This document shows positions 1 through 8,479 of a stretch of 33,295 nucleotides of DNA, piece after piece; within the stretch, counting starts at the first letter, position 1, and each line of letters opens with the position of its first letter. Below the pieces are notes generated by a model. It ran no database searches. It worked only from the letters and a program-made list of their open reading frames with translations, and was not told where the DNA came from. Source of the stretch: Planctomycetaceae bacterium (lineage in GTDB: Bacteria; Planctomycetota; Planctomycetia; Pirellulales; UBA1268); assembly GCA_947453375.1 (NCBI GenBank), contig CANGGT010000021.1, positions 1 through 33,295 on the forward strand. Direction: 5' to 3'. A program made the position numbers and the translations under genes.

Positions 1-953
1 CCCTTCACCCGCTTGTCTTCGCCGCCGGTCCCGCCGGGGGTGATCTGGTTGACGGCGACGTTGTCGTGGATCACGACGCCGTTGTGACGCACGGTCATCC
101 GGGCCGGCGACACCTTCTTGTCGCCGTCGTACTTCGGCGCGGTGAAATCGATGTCGTACGTCTGCCACTGGAGCGGCGGATAGCACATGTTCACCGCCGG
201 GGCGGCGACGGAGTAGACGCCTCCGCACTCGTTGTTGAGCCCCTCGAGGCCGAAGCTGTCGAGCATCTGGATCTCGTAGGCACCCTGGATGTAAGCGCCA
301 CTGTTGCCACGCGCCTGACCACGGTCCTTCGGCTGGTAGGGGAGGCGGAACTCGATGTGCCAGGTGGCGTCGCCGAAGCTGTCCTTGCTCGTCACGCCCT
401 GCATGAGGAGGCCGTCGGGGGTCACCTTCCCCCCATCGAGCTTCTCCACGCCCTTACCGTCGAACACGACCGTTGCACCGGCCGGGGCTTTCGTGCCCAG
501 GGTCGGGCTCTTCCGCTCCACCTTGGGGAGCTTCGCGTTGCCGTCGGCAGCGTGGACGGCGCCGTCCTTGATCACCGCCTTGTGGGTCTTTCCTTCCGGG
601 TCGGTGATTTCAAAGGGAACGCTCGAGCCGTCGCGCTTCCCCTTCCCCTTGAGCTTCGTGGGGGCCTGCCAGCCATCTCCGGGGAGACCACCCGGAAAAA
701 CGACGATGTCGAACTGGCCGTCACCGAGGGCCACGGCCTGGACGCCGAGTTTCATCGGAGCGCCCCCGACGGGCACCTCCCCCGAGTACTCCCCCTGGAA
801 GGGGAAGTCGTCGTCGGTCTTGGTCGGATCGGCGTAGGCCGGATTGCCCGTGTCGGCGGCCGAAAGGGATGCCGAAGGCGCCCACGCCAGCCCGACGGCG
901 AGCGGGGCGACGAGCGCGAGTCGGTGGGTGAACGAGCGGAGCGAACGGATCAT
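1..953 (-). CDS. Secreted DUF1080 (3-keto-disaccharide hydrolase-type) protein, partial
   Basis: The reading frame enters from the left edge, so the C-terminus is missing. The start at 953 (MIRSLRSF) has GGAGA five bases upstream; an in-frame ATG at 965 is possible but has no such site. A signal peptide is visible: arginine-rich n-region, hydrophobic core, cleavage near SLSA-AD around residue 32. The second half has the concanavalin-like DUF1080 pattern: VVFDGKGVEKL, WHIEFRLPY, GNSGAYIQGAYEIQMLDS, NECGGVYS, W-TYDIDF and MTVRHNGVVIHDN. The family is very abundant in planctomycetes and is linked to glycan or keto-sugar hydrolysis outside the cytoplasm. The segment between the signal peptide and residue 140 is a second lineage-specific region often seen ahead of DUF1080. 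Substrate cannot be told. Only about the last 20-40 residues should be missing, judged from the family pattern. Confidence 0.85.
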   Translation of the reverse strand, partial: MIRSLRSFTHRLALVAPLAVGLAWAPSASLSAADTGNPAYADPTKTDDDFPFQGEYSGEVPVGGAPMKLGVQAVALGDGQFDIVVFPGGLPGDGWQAPTKLKGKGKRDGSSVPFEITDPEGKTHKAVIKDGAVHAADGNAKLPKVERKSPTLGTKAPAGATVVFDGKGVEKLDGGKVTPDGLLMQGVTSKDSFGDATWHIEFRLPYQPKDRGQARGNSGAYIQGAYEIQMLDSFGLEGLNNECGGVYSVAAPAVNMCYPPLQWQTYDIDFTAPKYDGDKKVSPARMTVRHNGVVIHDNVAVNQITPGGTGGEDKRVK

Positions 954-1080
954 GCGGATCTCCATGGAGCAGCGTGACCGGGGCGCTTCAGCCCCCGGCG
1001 GTGAACGGAACGGGATGGTTCCCCCCCCAGGGGAAACCCCGGTGGAAAATCGTAGCGAACTTCGTGGGGCCGTGCGCCAT

Positions 1081-1097
1081 AGGGGCGGATCGCCCCT
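1081..1097 (-). terminator. Hairpin directly after the PIN/TRAM gene
   Basis: AGGGGCG and CGCCCCT form a perfect 7-bp stem with a 3-nt GAT loop, immediately after the stop codon of the gene ending at 1098. There is no T-run behind it, so it could be a weak terminator or a 3' stabilising hairpin rather than a classical intrinsic terminator. Confidence 0.35.
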
Positions 1098-2144
1098 TCA
1101 CCCCCGGTGATCGTCGGGGCGGGCGAAGACGAGCCGGCCGGCCGGCCGCTGGAGGGTGCGTGTGACACTCACCCCCACCGTCCGGCCGATCTGATCCCGG
1201 CCCCCCTCGACGACCACCATCGTGCCGTCGTCGAGGTAGCCGATCGCCTGCCCATGCTCTTCCCCGGGCTTCACGAGGCGGACGGTGAGGAGATCGCCGG
1301 GGACGTACGTCGGCCGGAGGGCCACCGAGACGTCGTTGACGTTGATCGCCTGGACGCTGCGGAGGGCGGCGATCTTCACGAGGTTCGGGTCGTTGGTGAT
1401 GATCCGGCCGCCGAGCTTTCCGGCCATGGCGACGGTCCGGGCATCATCGGAAATCTCGGCATCGGCCTCGTCGTCGGGGGGGAGGACCTCGATGTCGATC
1501 GCCTTGCTCTCGCGGAGACGGTTGAGGACGTCGAGCCCCCGCCGACAGCGGAGCCGGCGCTGGCGGTCGGCCGAATCGGCCCCCGACTGGAGCTCGTCGA
1601 CCACGAACGACGGGACGACGAACCGACTCTCGAACAGCCCCGCCTCGGCGAGCTCGGCGATCCGGCCGTCGACGATGGCACTGGCGTCGAGGAGATTCGG
1701 CCGCATCCCCTGGATGTCGCGGGCGAACTCGACATACGGGATGAGAAAGCGGAAGTCGTTGCGCGTCTGGAGGAGGAGGCTCGTGCAGACGTAGCAAAGC
1801 ACCATCCCGAGGACGAGCGGGAGCCAGTCGAAGACCGGATTGCGGGGGGGCGGGGGGATGATCGGCGTCAGGGCGAGAATGGCGACATAGGTGAGGAACA
1901 CACCGACGAGCATGCCGAAGTAGACCGCCGTGATCACGGTCAGGTCTTTTCTCTGGATCGACGTGTCGATGCCGATCACCGTCAGCGGCACCGCAGCCAT
2001 GCCGAAAAGGACGGCCCAGGGCACCCAGGACGGGGCCTCGCGCATTCCTTCGGCACTGAAGATGAGGACGGCGATCCCCATCGCCACCATGAAAAAGATC
2101 GCGCGGAGGATGAGGAGGGCGAGGGGGGAGGAACGGGACTGCAT
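1098..2144 (-). CDS. Membrane-anchored PIN/TRAM domain protein (YacL-like)
   Basis: The 348-residue product has four hydrophobic segments (about 7-29, 41-58, 70-93, 106-126) and then a cytoplasmic PIN nuclease-like domain from about 151 to 270. The PIN acidic residues are visible: D153 in LLDAS, D183/E184 in VVDEL, D233/D234 before ARTVAMA, and D252 in TNDPNL. A TRAM-like beta domain follows (about 280-340), with GYLDDGTMVVVEGG and GRTVGVSVTRTLQ. This is the order seen in the YacL/PIN-TRAM family, whose members are thought to cut or bind RNA near the membrane; the target is unknown. It lies 160 bp downstream of the dGTPase-like gene on the same strand but has its own candidate -10 element at 2181-2189, so it may be transcribed separately. 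Confidence 0.88.
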   Translation of the reverse strand: MQSRSSPLALLILRAIFFMVAMGIAVLIFSAEGMREAPSWVPWAVLFGMAAVPLTVIGIDTSIQRKDLTVITAVYFGMLVGVFLTYVAILALTPIIPPPPRNPVFDWLPLVLGMVLCYVCTSLLLQTRNDFRFLIPYVEFARDIQGMRPNLLDASAIVDGRIAELAEAGLFESRFVVPSFVVDELQSGADSADRQRRLRCRRGLDVLNRLRESKAIDIEVLPPDDEADAEISDDARTVAMAGKLGGRIITNDPNLVKIAALRSVQAINVNDVSVALRPTYVPGDLLTVRLVKPGEEHGQAIGYLDDGTMVVVEGGRDQIGRTVGVSVTRTLQRPAGRLVFARPDDHRG

Positions 2145-2180
2145 GGGGCGGGTGCTCGATTCCGGGGAGAGAACCGCTCA

Positions 2181-2189
2181 ATCCTACCA
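2181..2189 (-). promoter_or_regulatory. Candidate extended -10 element (TGGTAGGAT) for the PIN/TRAM gene
   Basis: On the minus strand this reads TGG TAGGAT, a TGn extension directly before a 4/6 match to TATAAT, 37 bases from the ATG. No good -35 hexamer lies 16-18 bases upstream. It resembles elements before proB, purF and the HIT gene. Confidence 0.35.
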
Positions 2190-2304
2190 CGCCCGGCGAC
2201 GGGCCCCACCACCTCGTTCGATCGAGGCAGGTCCCTTGCCGGAGGGGGGGCAGTCGTAACGAATAACGCGGATATGCCGGGGAGAATCGCCCGTCGCCGG
2301 CCGC

Positions 2305-3471
2305 TCAGCCCGTTCCCAGGCGGCGACGGTGGTCGAGCTCGAGGAAGCGGTCGGTCATCCCGGCGATGTAATCGGCGGCGCTGCGCCGGGCGCCGAACAG
2401 CTCGGCACGGCCGCGGAATCCACGGGGGAGTTCCTCGGGGCGGGCGCAGTACCAATCGAACAGCTGCCGGAGTCGCTGCTGGGCCGGGACCCGAACCGCG
2501 AGGACGCGCTCGCAGCGGTAGACCCTCGTGAACAGGAATCGTTCGAGTTCCCGTTTACCGGCGGCGACGTCGGGAGAGGGAGCGACGATCCTTCCGGCGT
2601 CGGGGCCGGCGCCTTCGCGGAAGGCCCGGCGGACGTCGTCGGGGGAGCGGATGGCGAGGGCGTCGATCGTCCCCCGCGCTCTGGCGACGAGCCCGGCAAC
2701 CTGGAAATCGACCAGTTCGAGGAGGACGGCCCGGCGCAGGTCGACGCCGACGATCCGGCCGTGTCGCTCGCGGACCCGCTCGGCCGCCGCCGCCACCAGC
2801 GGGAGTTCGAGAAGCTCCTCCAGCGGGACGAGGCCCAATTCCACGGCGTCATCGGCGTCGTGCGTGTCGTAGGCAATCGAGTCGGCCGCGTCGACCACCT
2901 GCGTCTCGAGGATCGGCGGAGCACCGCTGCCGTCCTTGCGGCGCGTCGCCTGCCCGTCGAGGACCTCGAGGGAGCAATTGAGGCCTGGAAAACCCGGATA
3001 GCGGGATTCAAGGAGCTCCATGATCCGCAGCGCCTGGGCGTTGTGATTGAAGCCCCCCTGATCGGCGAGCAGCTCGTCGAGGACATCCTCGCCGGCGTGT
3101 CCCAGCGGCGGATGGCCGATGTCATGGGCCATCGCCAGCGCCTCGACGAGATCCTCGTTGAGACCGAGCGCCCGGGCGAGCGTCCGGGCGATGCTCGTCA
3201 CCTCGAGGGTGTGTGTCAGCCGGCTGCGGTGGTAGTCGCCGTGATAGCCGGTGAAGACCTGGGTCTTGTGGGCGAGGCGACGGAAGGCGGCGGAGTGGAG
3301 GATCCGGTCGCGGTCGCGTTGGTACGGGCTGCGGAAGGCGTGGGGCTGCTCGTCGTGGACGCGCCCGCGCGAGTCGGCGGCGTGCATCGCCCAAGGGGCG
3401 AGGATCGTCGCCTCCCGCGCCCGCCAGTCGGGGAGCCAGGAGCCGGGGGGGGTGGACGGTCGATCGGTCAT
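2305..3471 (-). CDS. dgt: dGTP triphosphohydrolase-like HD-domain protein
   Basis: The product is 388 residues if it starts at 3471, where ATGA overlaps the stop of the HIT gene. The frame stays open further upstream, but that part lies across the HIT gene and carries no family motif. The HD metal site is complete: H87 in [9 protein letters not shown], H116-D117 in [13 protein letters not shown], and D197 in [13 protein letters not shown]. The pattern [26 protein letters not shown] is typical of the dGTPase family, which removes triphosphate from deoxynucleotides. Such proteins may act on dGTP or other dNTPs in the cytoplasm, and substrate choice cannot be read here. Overlap with a HIT hydrolase suggests a joint role in nucleotide housekeeping; that link is inferred. 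Confidence 0.9.
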   Translation of the reverse strand: [388 protein letters not shown]

Positions 3472-4013
3472 GAACGGGGGGGCTCCTCGCCGCGGAGCTG
3501 GTGCCAGAGGGCGTCGAGCGACTGGGGGAGCACCTTCACGCCGGCCACCGAGGGCATGAAGTTCACATCCCCCGGCCAGCGCGGCACGATGTGCCAGTGG
3601 AGATGCCCCGGGAGCCCCGCCCCGGCGACGGCGCCGACATTGAGACCGATGTTGAAGCCGTGGGCCTCCATTCCGATCTCGATCCTCCGGCACCAGACGA
3701 CGAGTTGTTCCTGGAGATCGAGGAGCTGAACGGAGTCGAGGTCGGCCAGCGTCGCCCGGTGGTCGAGCGGCGCGACGAGGAGGTGGCCGTTGGCATACGG
3801 AAAACGGTTGAGGACCACGACGCTCGAGCCCGTCCGCGCGACGACCCCCAACTCGCGGTCGTGTTCGGAGGAAGCCGACGCCGCCCGGCAGAGGAAGCAG
3901 GTCTGATTCGCGCCGGTTCGCCAGGCGGCCGGCTCCACCGGTTGCGGGCGCGGGGCAGGGGCCCCCTGGATGTAGGCCAATCGCCACGGCGCCCAGAGAA
4001 TGTCGGGGTTCAT
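3468..4013 (-). CDS. HIT family nucleotide hydrolase/transferase
   Basis: The start at 4013 gives a 181-residue protein beginning MNPDILWAPWRLAYI, the usual opening of this HIT branch; in-frame codons further upstream do not belong to the family. The catalytic histidine triad appears as GHLHWHIVPRWPGD with the tryptophan-containing context typical of Ap4A phosphorylase-like HIT proteins. A CFLC pair at about residues 39-42 could be half of the zinc site found in this branch. HIT proteins cleave or transfer nucleotide phosphates; the exact substrate is not clear. The gene overlaps the dGTPase-like gene by 4 nt. Its candidate -10 (4021-4026) is so close to the ATG that the mRNA could be leaderless. 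Confidence 0.9.
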   Translation of the reverse strand: MNPDILWAPWRLAYIQGAPAPRPQPVEPAAWRTGANQTCFLCRAASASSEHDRELGVVARTGSSVVVLNRFPYANGHLLVAPLDHRATLADLDSVQLLDLQEQLVVWCRRIEIGMEAHGFNIGLNVGAVAGAGLPGHLHWHIVPRWPGDVNFMPSVAGVKVLPQSLDALWHQLRGEEPPRS

Positions 4014-4020
4014 GGCCACC

Positions 4021-4029
4021 ATCCTACCG
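4021..4029 (-). promoter_or_regulatory. Candidate -10 element (CGGTAGGAT) for the HIT-dGTPase operon
   Basis: TAGGAT preceded by CGG ends 8 bases before the HIT start codon. Transcription beginning about 7 bases beyond the -10 would start at or just before the ATG. No convincing -35 hexamer was found. Confidence 0.3.
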
Positions 4030-4049
4030 CACGGCCGCTCCTCCCGGCA

Positions 4050-4078
4050 TTGACACGAGGGGCGTTTCACCGGCAAAT
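4050..4078 (+). promoter_or_regulatory. Candidate promoter for scpA
   Basis: A perfect TTGACA (4050-4055) is followed after 17 bases by GCAAAT (4073-4078), a poor -10 with only AAT matching. It lies in the 140-bp gap between divergent HIT and scpA, about 75 bases before the scpA start. Confidence 0.35.
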
Positions 4079-4153
4079 GCCAACGGAGAGGCCGAAGGCT
4101 CCCCGCCCGGCCGGCCACGGCTCCCGTTCATCCCCCCTTTCCCCGAGGCCGGC

Positions 4154-5011
4154 GTGCAGTTCAAAGTTGCCACCGACGTCTTCTCGGGGCCGATGGATCT
4201 CCTCCTCTTTCTCGTCAAGAGGCACGAGGTCGACATCGCCGAGGTGCCGATCGCCGTCATCGCCACGGAGTTCATCGCGTCGCTGGAGGTGCTGGAGGCG
4301 CTGGCGATCGATCAGGTCGGCGAGTTCGTGGAATTGGCGAGCGTGCTCCTCGAGATCAAGGCCCGGGCCCTCGTGCCCCGCCCTGAGGAGACCGAGGAGC
4401 CGGTGGAACTGGTCCGTGAGGATCTCGTCCAGCGATTGCTCGAGTACAAGCAATACCGCGATGCCGCCGTCCTCCTCGAAGACCGAGCGAGACGCTGGGA
4501 CCTCCGCTTCGCCCGCGTGACCGCCGACGTCCCCACGGGGCGCGGGCAGGCCGCCGAAGTGTCGATCGGCGATGTCCACGTCTGGGACCTCGTCGGGGCG
4601 ATGTCGCGGGTGCTGCGGAAACGAGAGAAACGCCGTCCCCGGCAGATCGTCCACGACGACACGCCGATCGAGACCCACATGGAGCGGATCGACGGGCTCG
4701 TCACGGAGCGTGGGAAGGTCGCTTTCTCGGAGCTGTTCGACGAGGCTATGCCCCGATCGCGCCTCGTGGGTATGTTTCTGGCGATCCTCGAACTGGTCCG
4801 TCGCCATCGGCTGACGGCCCGGCAGGAGGCGCTGTTCGACGAGATTTGGCTCGAGTCCCCCCCGGTCGTTCCGCAACCTCCCCCCGCAGCGTCCCCCGCC
4901 CCGACCGGCTCCCCTGCACCCGCGTCCTCCACCCCGACTTCCGCGCCCTTCGAGGCTGCCGGAGCGTCGCCCCGAGCCGAATCCTCCCCAGCCGCCGACC
5001 CCCCTGCATGA
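4154..5011 (+). CDS. scpA: Segregation and condensation protein A
   Basis: The 285-residue product opens QFKVATDVFSGPMDLLLFLVKRHEVDI, the N-terminal ScpA signature that binds the SMC head. The middle (ELASVLLEIKARALVPRPEE) and the C-terminal winged helix (about 188-235, VAFSELFDEA-SRLVGMFLAILELVR) also match the kleisin. With SMC and ScpB it forms the bacterial condensin that helps chromosomes segregate. The start is GTG with GAGG a few bases upstream; no in-frame ATG precedes it. Residues from about 236 to 285 form a Pro/Ala/Ser-rich tail not needed by the family core. scpB, often next door, is absent; instead the gene overlaps an RNase Z-like gene by ATGA. Confidence 0.92.
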   Translation: MQFKVATDVFSGPMDLLLFLVKRHEVDIAEVPIAVIATEFIASLEVLEALAIDQVGEFVELASVLLEIKARALVPRPEETEEPVELVREDLVQRLLEYKQYRDAAVLLEDRARRWDLRFARVTADVPTGRGQAAEVSIGDVHVWDLVGAMSRVLRKREKRRPRQIVHDDTPIETHMERIDGLVTERGKVAFSELFDEAMPRSRLVGMFLAILELVRRHRLTARQEALFDEIWLESPPVVPQPPPAASPAPTGSPAPASSTPTSAPFEAAGASPRAESSPAADPPA

Positions 5012-5847
5012 TCGAGAACGCCCCGCTCCGCACGCTCGTCCACAAGGGGCTCACCGTCCAGGGCTATTCCCGGGCCGCCGTCCAGAGTTACTGGCGGATC
5101 CCGGAATTGAAGCTCGGATTCGATCTCGGGGCCCAGCCTTGGGCGTTCATGGCGACTGGAACGTGGTTTCTCTCCCACACCCATCTCGACCACATCGCCG
5201 CCCTCCCGGTCTACGTGGCGCGGCGGCGGATGATGAAGATGGAGCCGCCGACGATCTACGTCCCCGAGGCCTCGATCGAGCCGATCGAGAAGCTCCTCAA
5301 GGCGGTGTCGCGGCTCGACCGCGGGCGGCTCCCCTGCACGCTCCTCCCCGCCCGCCCCGGCGACGAGATTGAACTGTCGCGCGAGCATGTCGTCACCGTC
5401 TCGGAGACGACGCACACGTTGCCGAGCGTCGGCTTCGTCGTCTGGGAGCGGCGGCGGAAGCTCAAGCACGAATACCACGGGCTGCCGGGGGAGAAGATCC
5501 GCGATCTGCGGCTCTCCGGCACCGACGTGACGCACGAGGTCCGCACCCCCCTGGTGGCCTATCTCGGCGACAGTTCCCCCGAGGGGCTCGACCGCTGTCC
5601 GGCGATGTTCGAGGCGATGATCCTGATCACGGAACTGACCTTCGTGGCCCACAATCACCGCAAGGAGCGGATCCACAAGTTCGGGCACATGCACCTCGAC
5701 GACTTCCTTGCGCGGCGCGACCGGTTCCGCAACGAGGTTGTGATTGCCAGCCATTTTTCCACCCGGTACACCGACGAGCGGATCCTCCGGATCCTCGCCA
5801 AGCGCCTTCCCGACATGCTCGGAGGGCGTCTCCAGGTGTGGCTGTGA
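5008..5847 (+). CDS. RNase Z-like metallo-beta-lactamase fold hydrolase
   Basis: The 279-residue product has the zinc-binding set of the tRNase Z/ElaC-type beta-lactamase fold: HTHLDH at 57-62, H136, D188 in YLGDSS, and H249 in SHFSTRY. GHMHLDD (226-232) adds further histidines. The family includes the tRNA 3'-end endonuclease, arylsulfatase-like enzymes and phosphodiesterases. The C-terminal SHFS-RY box favours the RNase Z side, but the opening lacks the usual GTSSGVPT-like start, and tRNA processing is not proven. The start is set by the ATGA overlap with scpA; the frame is open upstream only because it lies across the ScpA tail. Translational coupling to scpA is likely. Confidence 0.82.
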   Translation: MIENAPLRTLVHKGLTVQGYSRAAVQSYWRIPELKLGFDLGAQPWAFMATGTWFLSHTHLDHIAALPVYVARRRMMKMEPPTIYVPEASIEPIEKLLKAVSRLDRGRLPCTLLPARPGDEIELSREHVVTVSETTHTLPSVGFVVWERRRKLKHEYHGLPGEKIRDLRLSGTDVTHEVRTPLVAYLGDSSPEGLDRCPAMFEAMILITELTFVAHNHRKERIHKFGHMHLDDFLARRDRFRNEVVIASHFSTRYTDERILRILAKRLPDMLGGRLQVWL

Positions 5848-5943
5848 TGTTTCCGGAGGGGGAAGGCCGCCGCGTCCGTCGGCGGATCGAGTTCCCCTCC
5901 GTTTGCTGAACGACGCCGCCCCCTCCGGCGCAAAGTTGCCACC

Positions 5944-7110
5944 ATGACAGCCGCCGCGGACTCGCCCCGGGCCGCCTACGTCCATGTGCCGTTTTGCCGG
6001 CACCGCTGCGGCTATTGCGACTTCGCTGTCGTCGCCGGACGGGACGACCTCGTCGAACGCTATCTGGGGTCGCTGCGGCGCGAACTCCAACGCCTCCCCG
6101 GCCCCCTCGACCTCGACACGCTCTACGTCGGCGGGGGCACGCCGTCCCACCTCGGCGCCGACGGGCTACGGCAATTGTGGGACGGGTTCGCCGGCCGCCT
6201 CGCCCCCGTGGCCGGTGCCGAGGTGACGATCGAGGCCAATCCGGCCGATATCGACGCCGCGCTCGTGGCGGCGGCGGTGGCCTGCGGGGTGAATCGGGTC
6301 AGTCTCGGTGCGCAATCGCTCTCGGCCCGCACCCTCGCGGCGCTCGACCGGGATCACACCCCCGAGCAGGTGCGCCGGGCCGTCGACCTCCTCCTCGGCG
6401 CCGGCTTGGCCGTGAACCTCGATGTCATGACGGCGGCACCGGGCCAGTCGCTCGCCGAGGTTGAACGGGATCTCGAAGAGGTTCTCACCCTCGGTGTCCA
6501 CCACATTTCGGTCTACTGCCTGACCTGGGAACGTGGCACTCGTTTCATCGGCCTGCTCAACCGCGGCGTCCTCGAGCGTGCCGAGGAGGATCTCGAACGG
6601 CGGATGTTCGAGGGGGCCATCGACCGGCTGGAAGGGGGGGGCTTCGAGCATTACGAAGTCTCGAACTTTGCCCGTCCGGGGCACCGTTGCCGGCACAACG
6701 AGGGCTACTGGGATTGCCGCCCCTGGGAGGCCTTCGGGCCGGGGGCGGCCCGGTTTGACGGCCGAACGAGGACCACCAACCACCGCAGCCCCTTCACCTG
6801 GATGCGGCGTGTTGATGCGGGGCTCGACCCCGCTGCCGACCACGACCGGATGACGGCGGAGGGGGCCGCCCGGGAGCGGATTGTCGTCGGATTGAGGCGG
6901 CGTGACGGGGTCGTCCGCGAGGCCTTTCAGAACGACAGCGGGCTCTGTTTCGACGATCTGGCCGGGGAAATGCTGCGGGAGTGGGTGGCCAACGGGTGGG
7001 CCGTCGATGACGGCGCCCGGATACGCCTCACAAGATCGGGCCTCCTCCTCTCCGATAGCCTCTGGTCGGGGGTGCTCGGCGACGGCTCGGGCCAGGGGGG
7101 AATGGGGTGA
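5944..7110 (+). CDS. hemW: Radical SAM heme chaperone HemW
   Basis: The 388-residue product carries the radical SAM cluster motif C18-x3-C22-x2-C25 (CRHRCGYC) close to the N-terminus, then [28 protein letters not shown] and the C-terminal HemW region with [19 protein letters not shown] and [14 protein letters not shown]. HemW was long annotated as oxygen-independent coproporphyrinogen oxidase; members of this branch bind heme and deliver it to target enzymes such as respiratory proteins. The N-terminus AAYVHVPFC fits HemW better than HemN, which has a longer N-terminal part. A 96-bp gap separates it from the RNase Z-like gene. Length is normal for the family. Confidence 0.9.
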   Translation: MTAAADSPRAAYVHVPFCRHRCGYCDFAVVAGRDDLVERYLGSLRRELQRLPGPLDLDTLYVGGGTPSHLGADGLRQLWDGFAGRLAPVAGAEVTIEANPADIDAALVAAAVACGVNRVSLGAQSLSARTLAALDRDHTPEQVRRAVDLLLGAGLAVNLDVMTAAPGQSLAEVERDLEEVLTLGVHHISVYCLTWERGTRFIGLLNRGVLERAEEDLERRMFEGAIDRLEGGGFEHYEVSNFARPGHRCRHNEGYWDCRPWEAFGPGAARFDGRTRTTNHRSPFTWMRRVDAGLDPAADHDRMTAEGAARERIVVGLRRRDGVVREAFQNDSGLCFDDLAGEMLREWVANGWAVDDGARIRLTRSGLLLSDSLWSGVLGDGSGQGGMG

Positions 7111-7142
7111 ATAGCCCTCTTTCCGCGGCCTGCGGAGGTCGC

Positions 7143-7171
7143 TTGCCCGGGGCGGCGGGCATTGGTATCCT
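7143..7171 (+). promoter_or_regulatory. Candidate promoter for rplM-rpsI
   Basis: TTGCCC (7143-7148) and TATCCT (7166-7171) are separated by 17 bases, and the -10 has a TGG extension (7163-7165). It sits in the hemW-rplM gap and would give a leader of about 80 bases. Confidence 0.45.
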
Positions 7172-7259
7172 CCGGGGCTTCCGTCGAGAGGGTTCGCGCC
7201 TGCCGGTCAACGAGGCTGCGGGCCACGACGAACCGCGGACACAAAGGACATCGGGATCA

Positions 7260-7694
7260 ATGAAGACGTTCATGGCGAAGCAGGGCGAGGTTGAGCAGCG
7301 CTGGTGGCTGGTCGACGCGACCGACAAGCGGGTGGGCCGGTTGGCGAGCGAGGTTGCGATGATCCTCATGGGGAAGCATCGCCCCACCTACACGCCGCAC
7401 GTCGATACCGGCGATTTCGTCGTCATTGTGAACGCCGACAAGGTGCAGTTCAGCGGTAAGAAGTGGCAGCAAAAGCTCTACCGCTGGTACACCGGCTACC
7501 AGGGGCTCAAGTCGGAGACTGCCGCCGAGCGCCTCGAGCGTAGGCCGGAGTTGATCATCGACGAGGCGGTTCGCCGCATGCTCCCGAAAACCCGTCTGGG
7601 GCGGCACATGCACGACAAACTCAAGGTCTATGCCGGTGCGGAACATCCCCACCAGGCCCAGATGCCGGAGACGCTCGAACTGGCGGCCCGCTGA
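7260..7694 (+). CDS. rplM: Large ribosomal subunit protein uL13
   Basis: The 144-residue protein reads [81 protein letters not shown] and [13 protein letters not shown], all standard uL13 signatures. The chosen ATG at 7260 ([13 protein letters not shown]) matches the normal family length; the open frame upstream has no uL13 content. A second ATG four codons later (MAKQGEVEQ) is also possible. It is followed after 76 bp by rpsI, the classical bacterial rplM-rpsI pair. uL13 is an early assembly protein of the 50S subunit. Confidence 0.97.
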   Translation: MKTFMAKQGEVEQRWWLVDATDKRVGRLASEVAMILMGKHRPTYTPHVDTGDFVVIVNADKVQFSGKKWQQKLYRWYTGYQGLKSETAAERLERRPELIIDEAVRRMLPKTRLGRHMHDKLKVYAGAEHPHQAQMPETLELAAR

Positions 7695-7770
7695 CTTTCA
7701 CCCCCTCCATCCACACCACTGACACCGGGTCCGATCGCTGAATCCGGATCCTGACACGAGGACTCATTCG

Positions 7771-8190
7771 ATGACCGAGCAGGGAACGAGAAGTGTGCGC
7801 AACAACGGCGATGTGCTCGCCACCGGTCGACGCAAGACCGCCGTGGCCCGCGTGCGGTTGCGTCCGGGTAACGGGACCATCAAGGTCAATGGTCGTGAAC
7901 TCGGGGTTTATTTTCCCGCCATCAAGGATCGGGTGCTCGTTTCCGGGGCTCTCGAGGTCGTCGGTCGCCAGTCGGCCGTGAACGTCGACATCACCGTCGA
8001 CGGCGGTGGGCCGACCGGCCAGGCCGGTGCCTGCCGACTCGGAATCGCCCGGGCTCTCAAAAGCTTCGACGGCGAACTGGCCGAACCGCTCCGTCAGGGC
8101 GGGTTGCTCACTCGTGACGGCCGCATGAAGGAACGGAAGAAGTACGGCCTCCGCGGTGCCCGTCGTGGCACGCAGTTCTCGAAGCGTTGA
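7771..8190 (+). CDS. rpsI: Small ribosomal subunit protein uS9
   Basis: The 139-residue product contains ATGRRKTAVARVRLRPGNG, the central GGGPTGQAGACRLGIARAL and the C-terminal tail KKYGLRGARRGTQFSKR, whose last residues reach the decoding centre and touch P-site tRNA in known ribosomes. The tail is QFSKR rather than the more common QYSKR. GAGGA lies 8 bases before the ATG. It is the last gene of the rplM-rpsI unit and is followed by a strong terminator. Confidence 0.97.
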   Translation: MTEQGTRSVRNNGDVLATGRRKTAVARVRLRPGNGTIKVNGRELGVYFPAIKDRVLVSGALEVVGRQSAVNVDITVDGGGPTGQAGACRLGIARALKSFDGELAEPLRQGGLLTRDGRMKERKKYGLRGARRGTQFSKR

Positions 8191-8235
8191 GTCGGACTGT
8201 CCGGCCTGCCGGGCACCTTCCATCTGATCATCAGC

Positions 8236-8274
8236 AAACCCCAGGGGTGTCCCCCCTGGGGTTTGTTCTTTTCT
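8236..8274 (+). terminator. Intrinsic terminator after rpsI
   Basis: Perfect 12-bp inverted repeat: AAACCCCAGGGG (8236-8247), loop TGTCC, CCCCTGGGGTTT (8253-8264), followed by the T-rich GTTCTTTTCT. It lies 45 bases behind the rpsI stop and is the clearest terminator in the window. Confidence 0.88.
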
Positions 8275-8350
8275 CATGGTTTGGCCCTTGGTGCGGCCAT
8301 TCGACCGGCACCACCCCCCCGATCGGCAATCCCTCGGCATCCCCTCTCGA

Positions 8351-8379
8351 TTTCCCTCGCCAGAAACCGAAGGCATACT
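8351..8379 (+). promoter_or_regulatory. Weak candidate promoter for the Met-Gly-Gly protein gene
   Basis: TTTCCC and CATACT are spaced by 17 bases between the rpsI terminator and the next gene, where a promoter is expected. The -35 match is poor. Confidence 0.25.
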
Positions 8380-8479
8380 AGATTCGAGAGGGGGAAGGGC
8401 AGCTTCTCCGGCAGCCCAGGTGTTCCGCCCCTCGAATCCTCCTCGCACCGGCTCGATTCCGGCATCAAAGGGTTTTGCC

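Noticed and set aside
1107-2531. 474-codon open frame on the plus strand
   Set aside because: Antisense shadow of the PIN/TRAM gene, which has clear domains.
4312-6150. 612-codon open frame on the minus strand across scpA, the RNase Z-like gene and hemW
   Set aside because: It runs antisense over three recognised genes and has no coherent domain.
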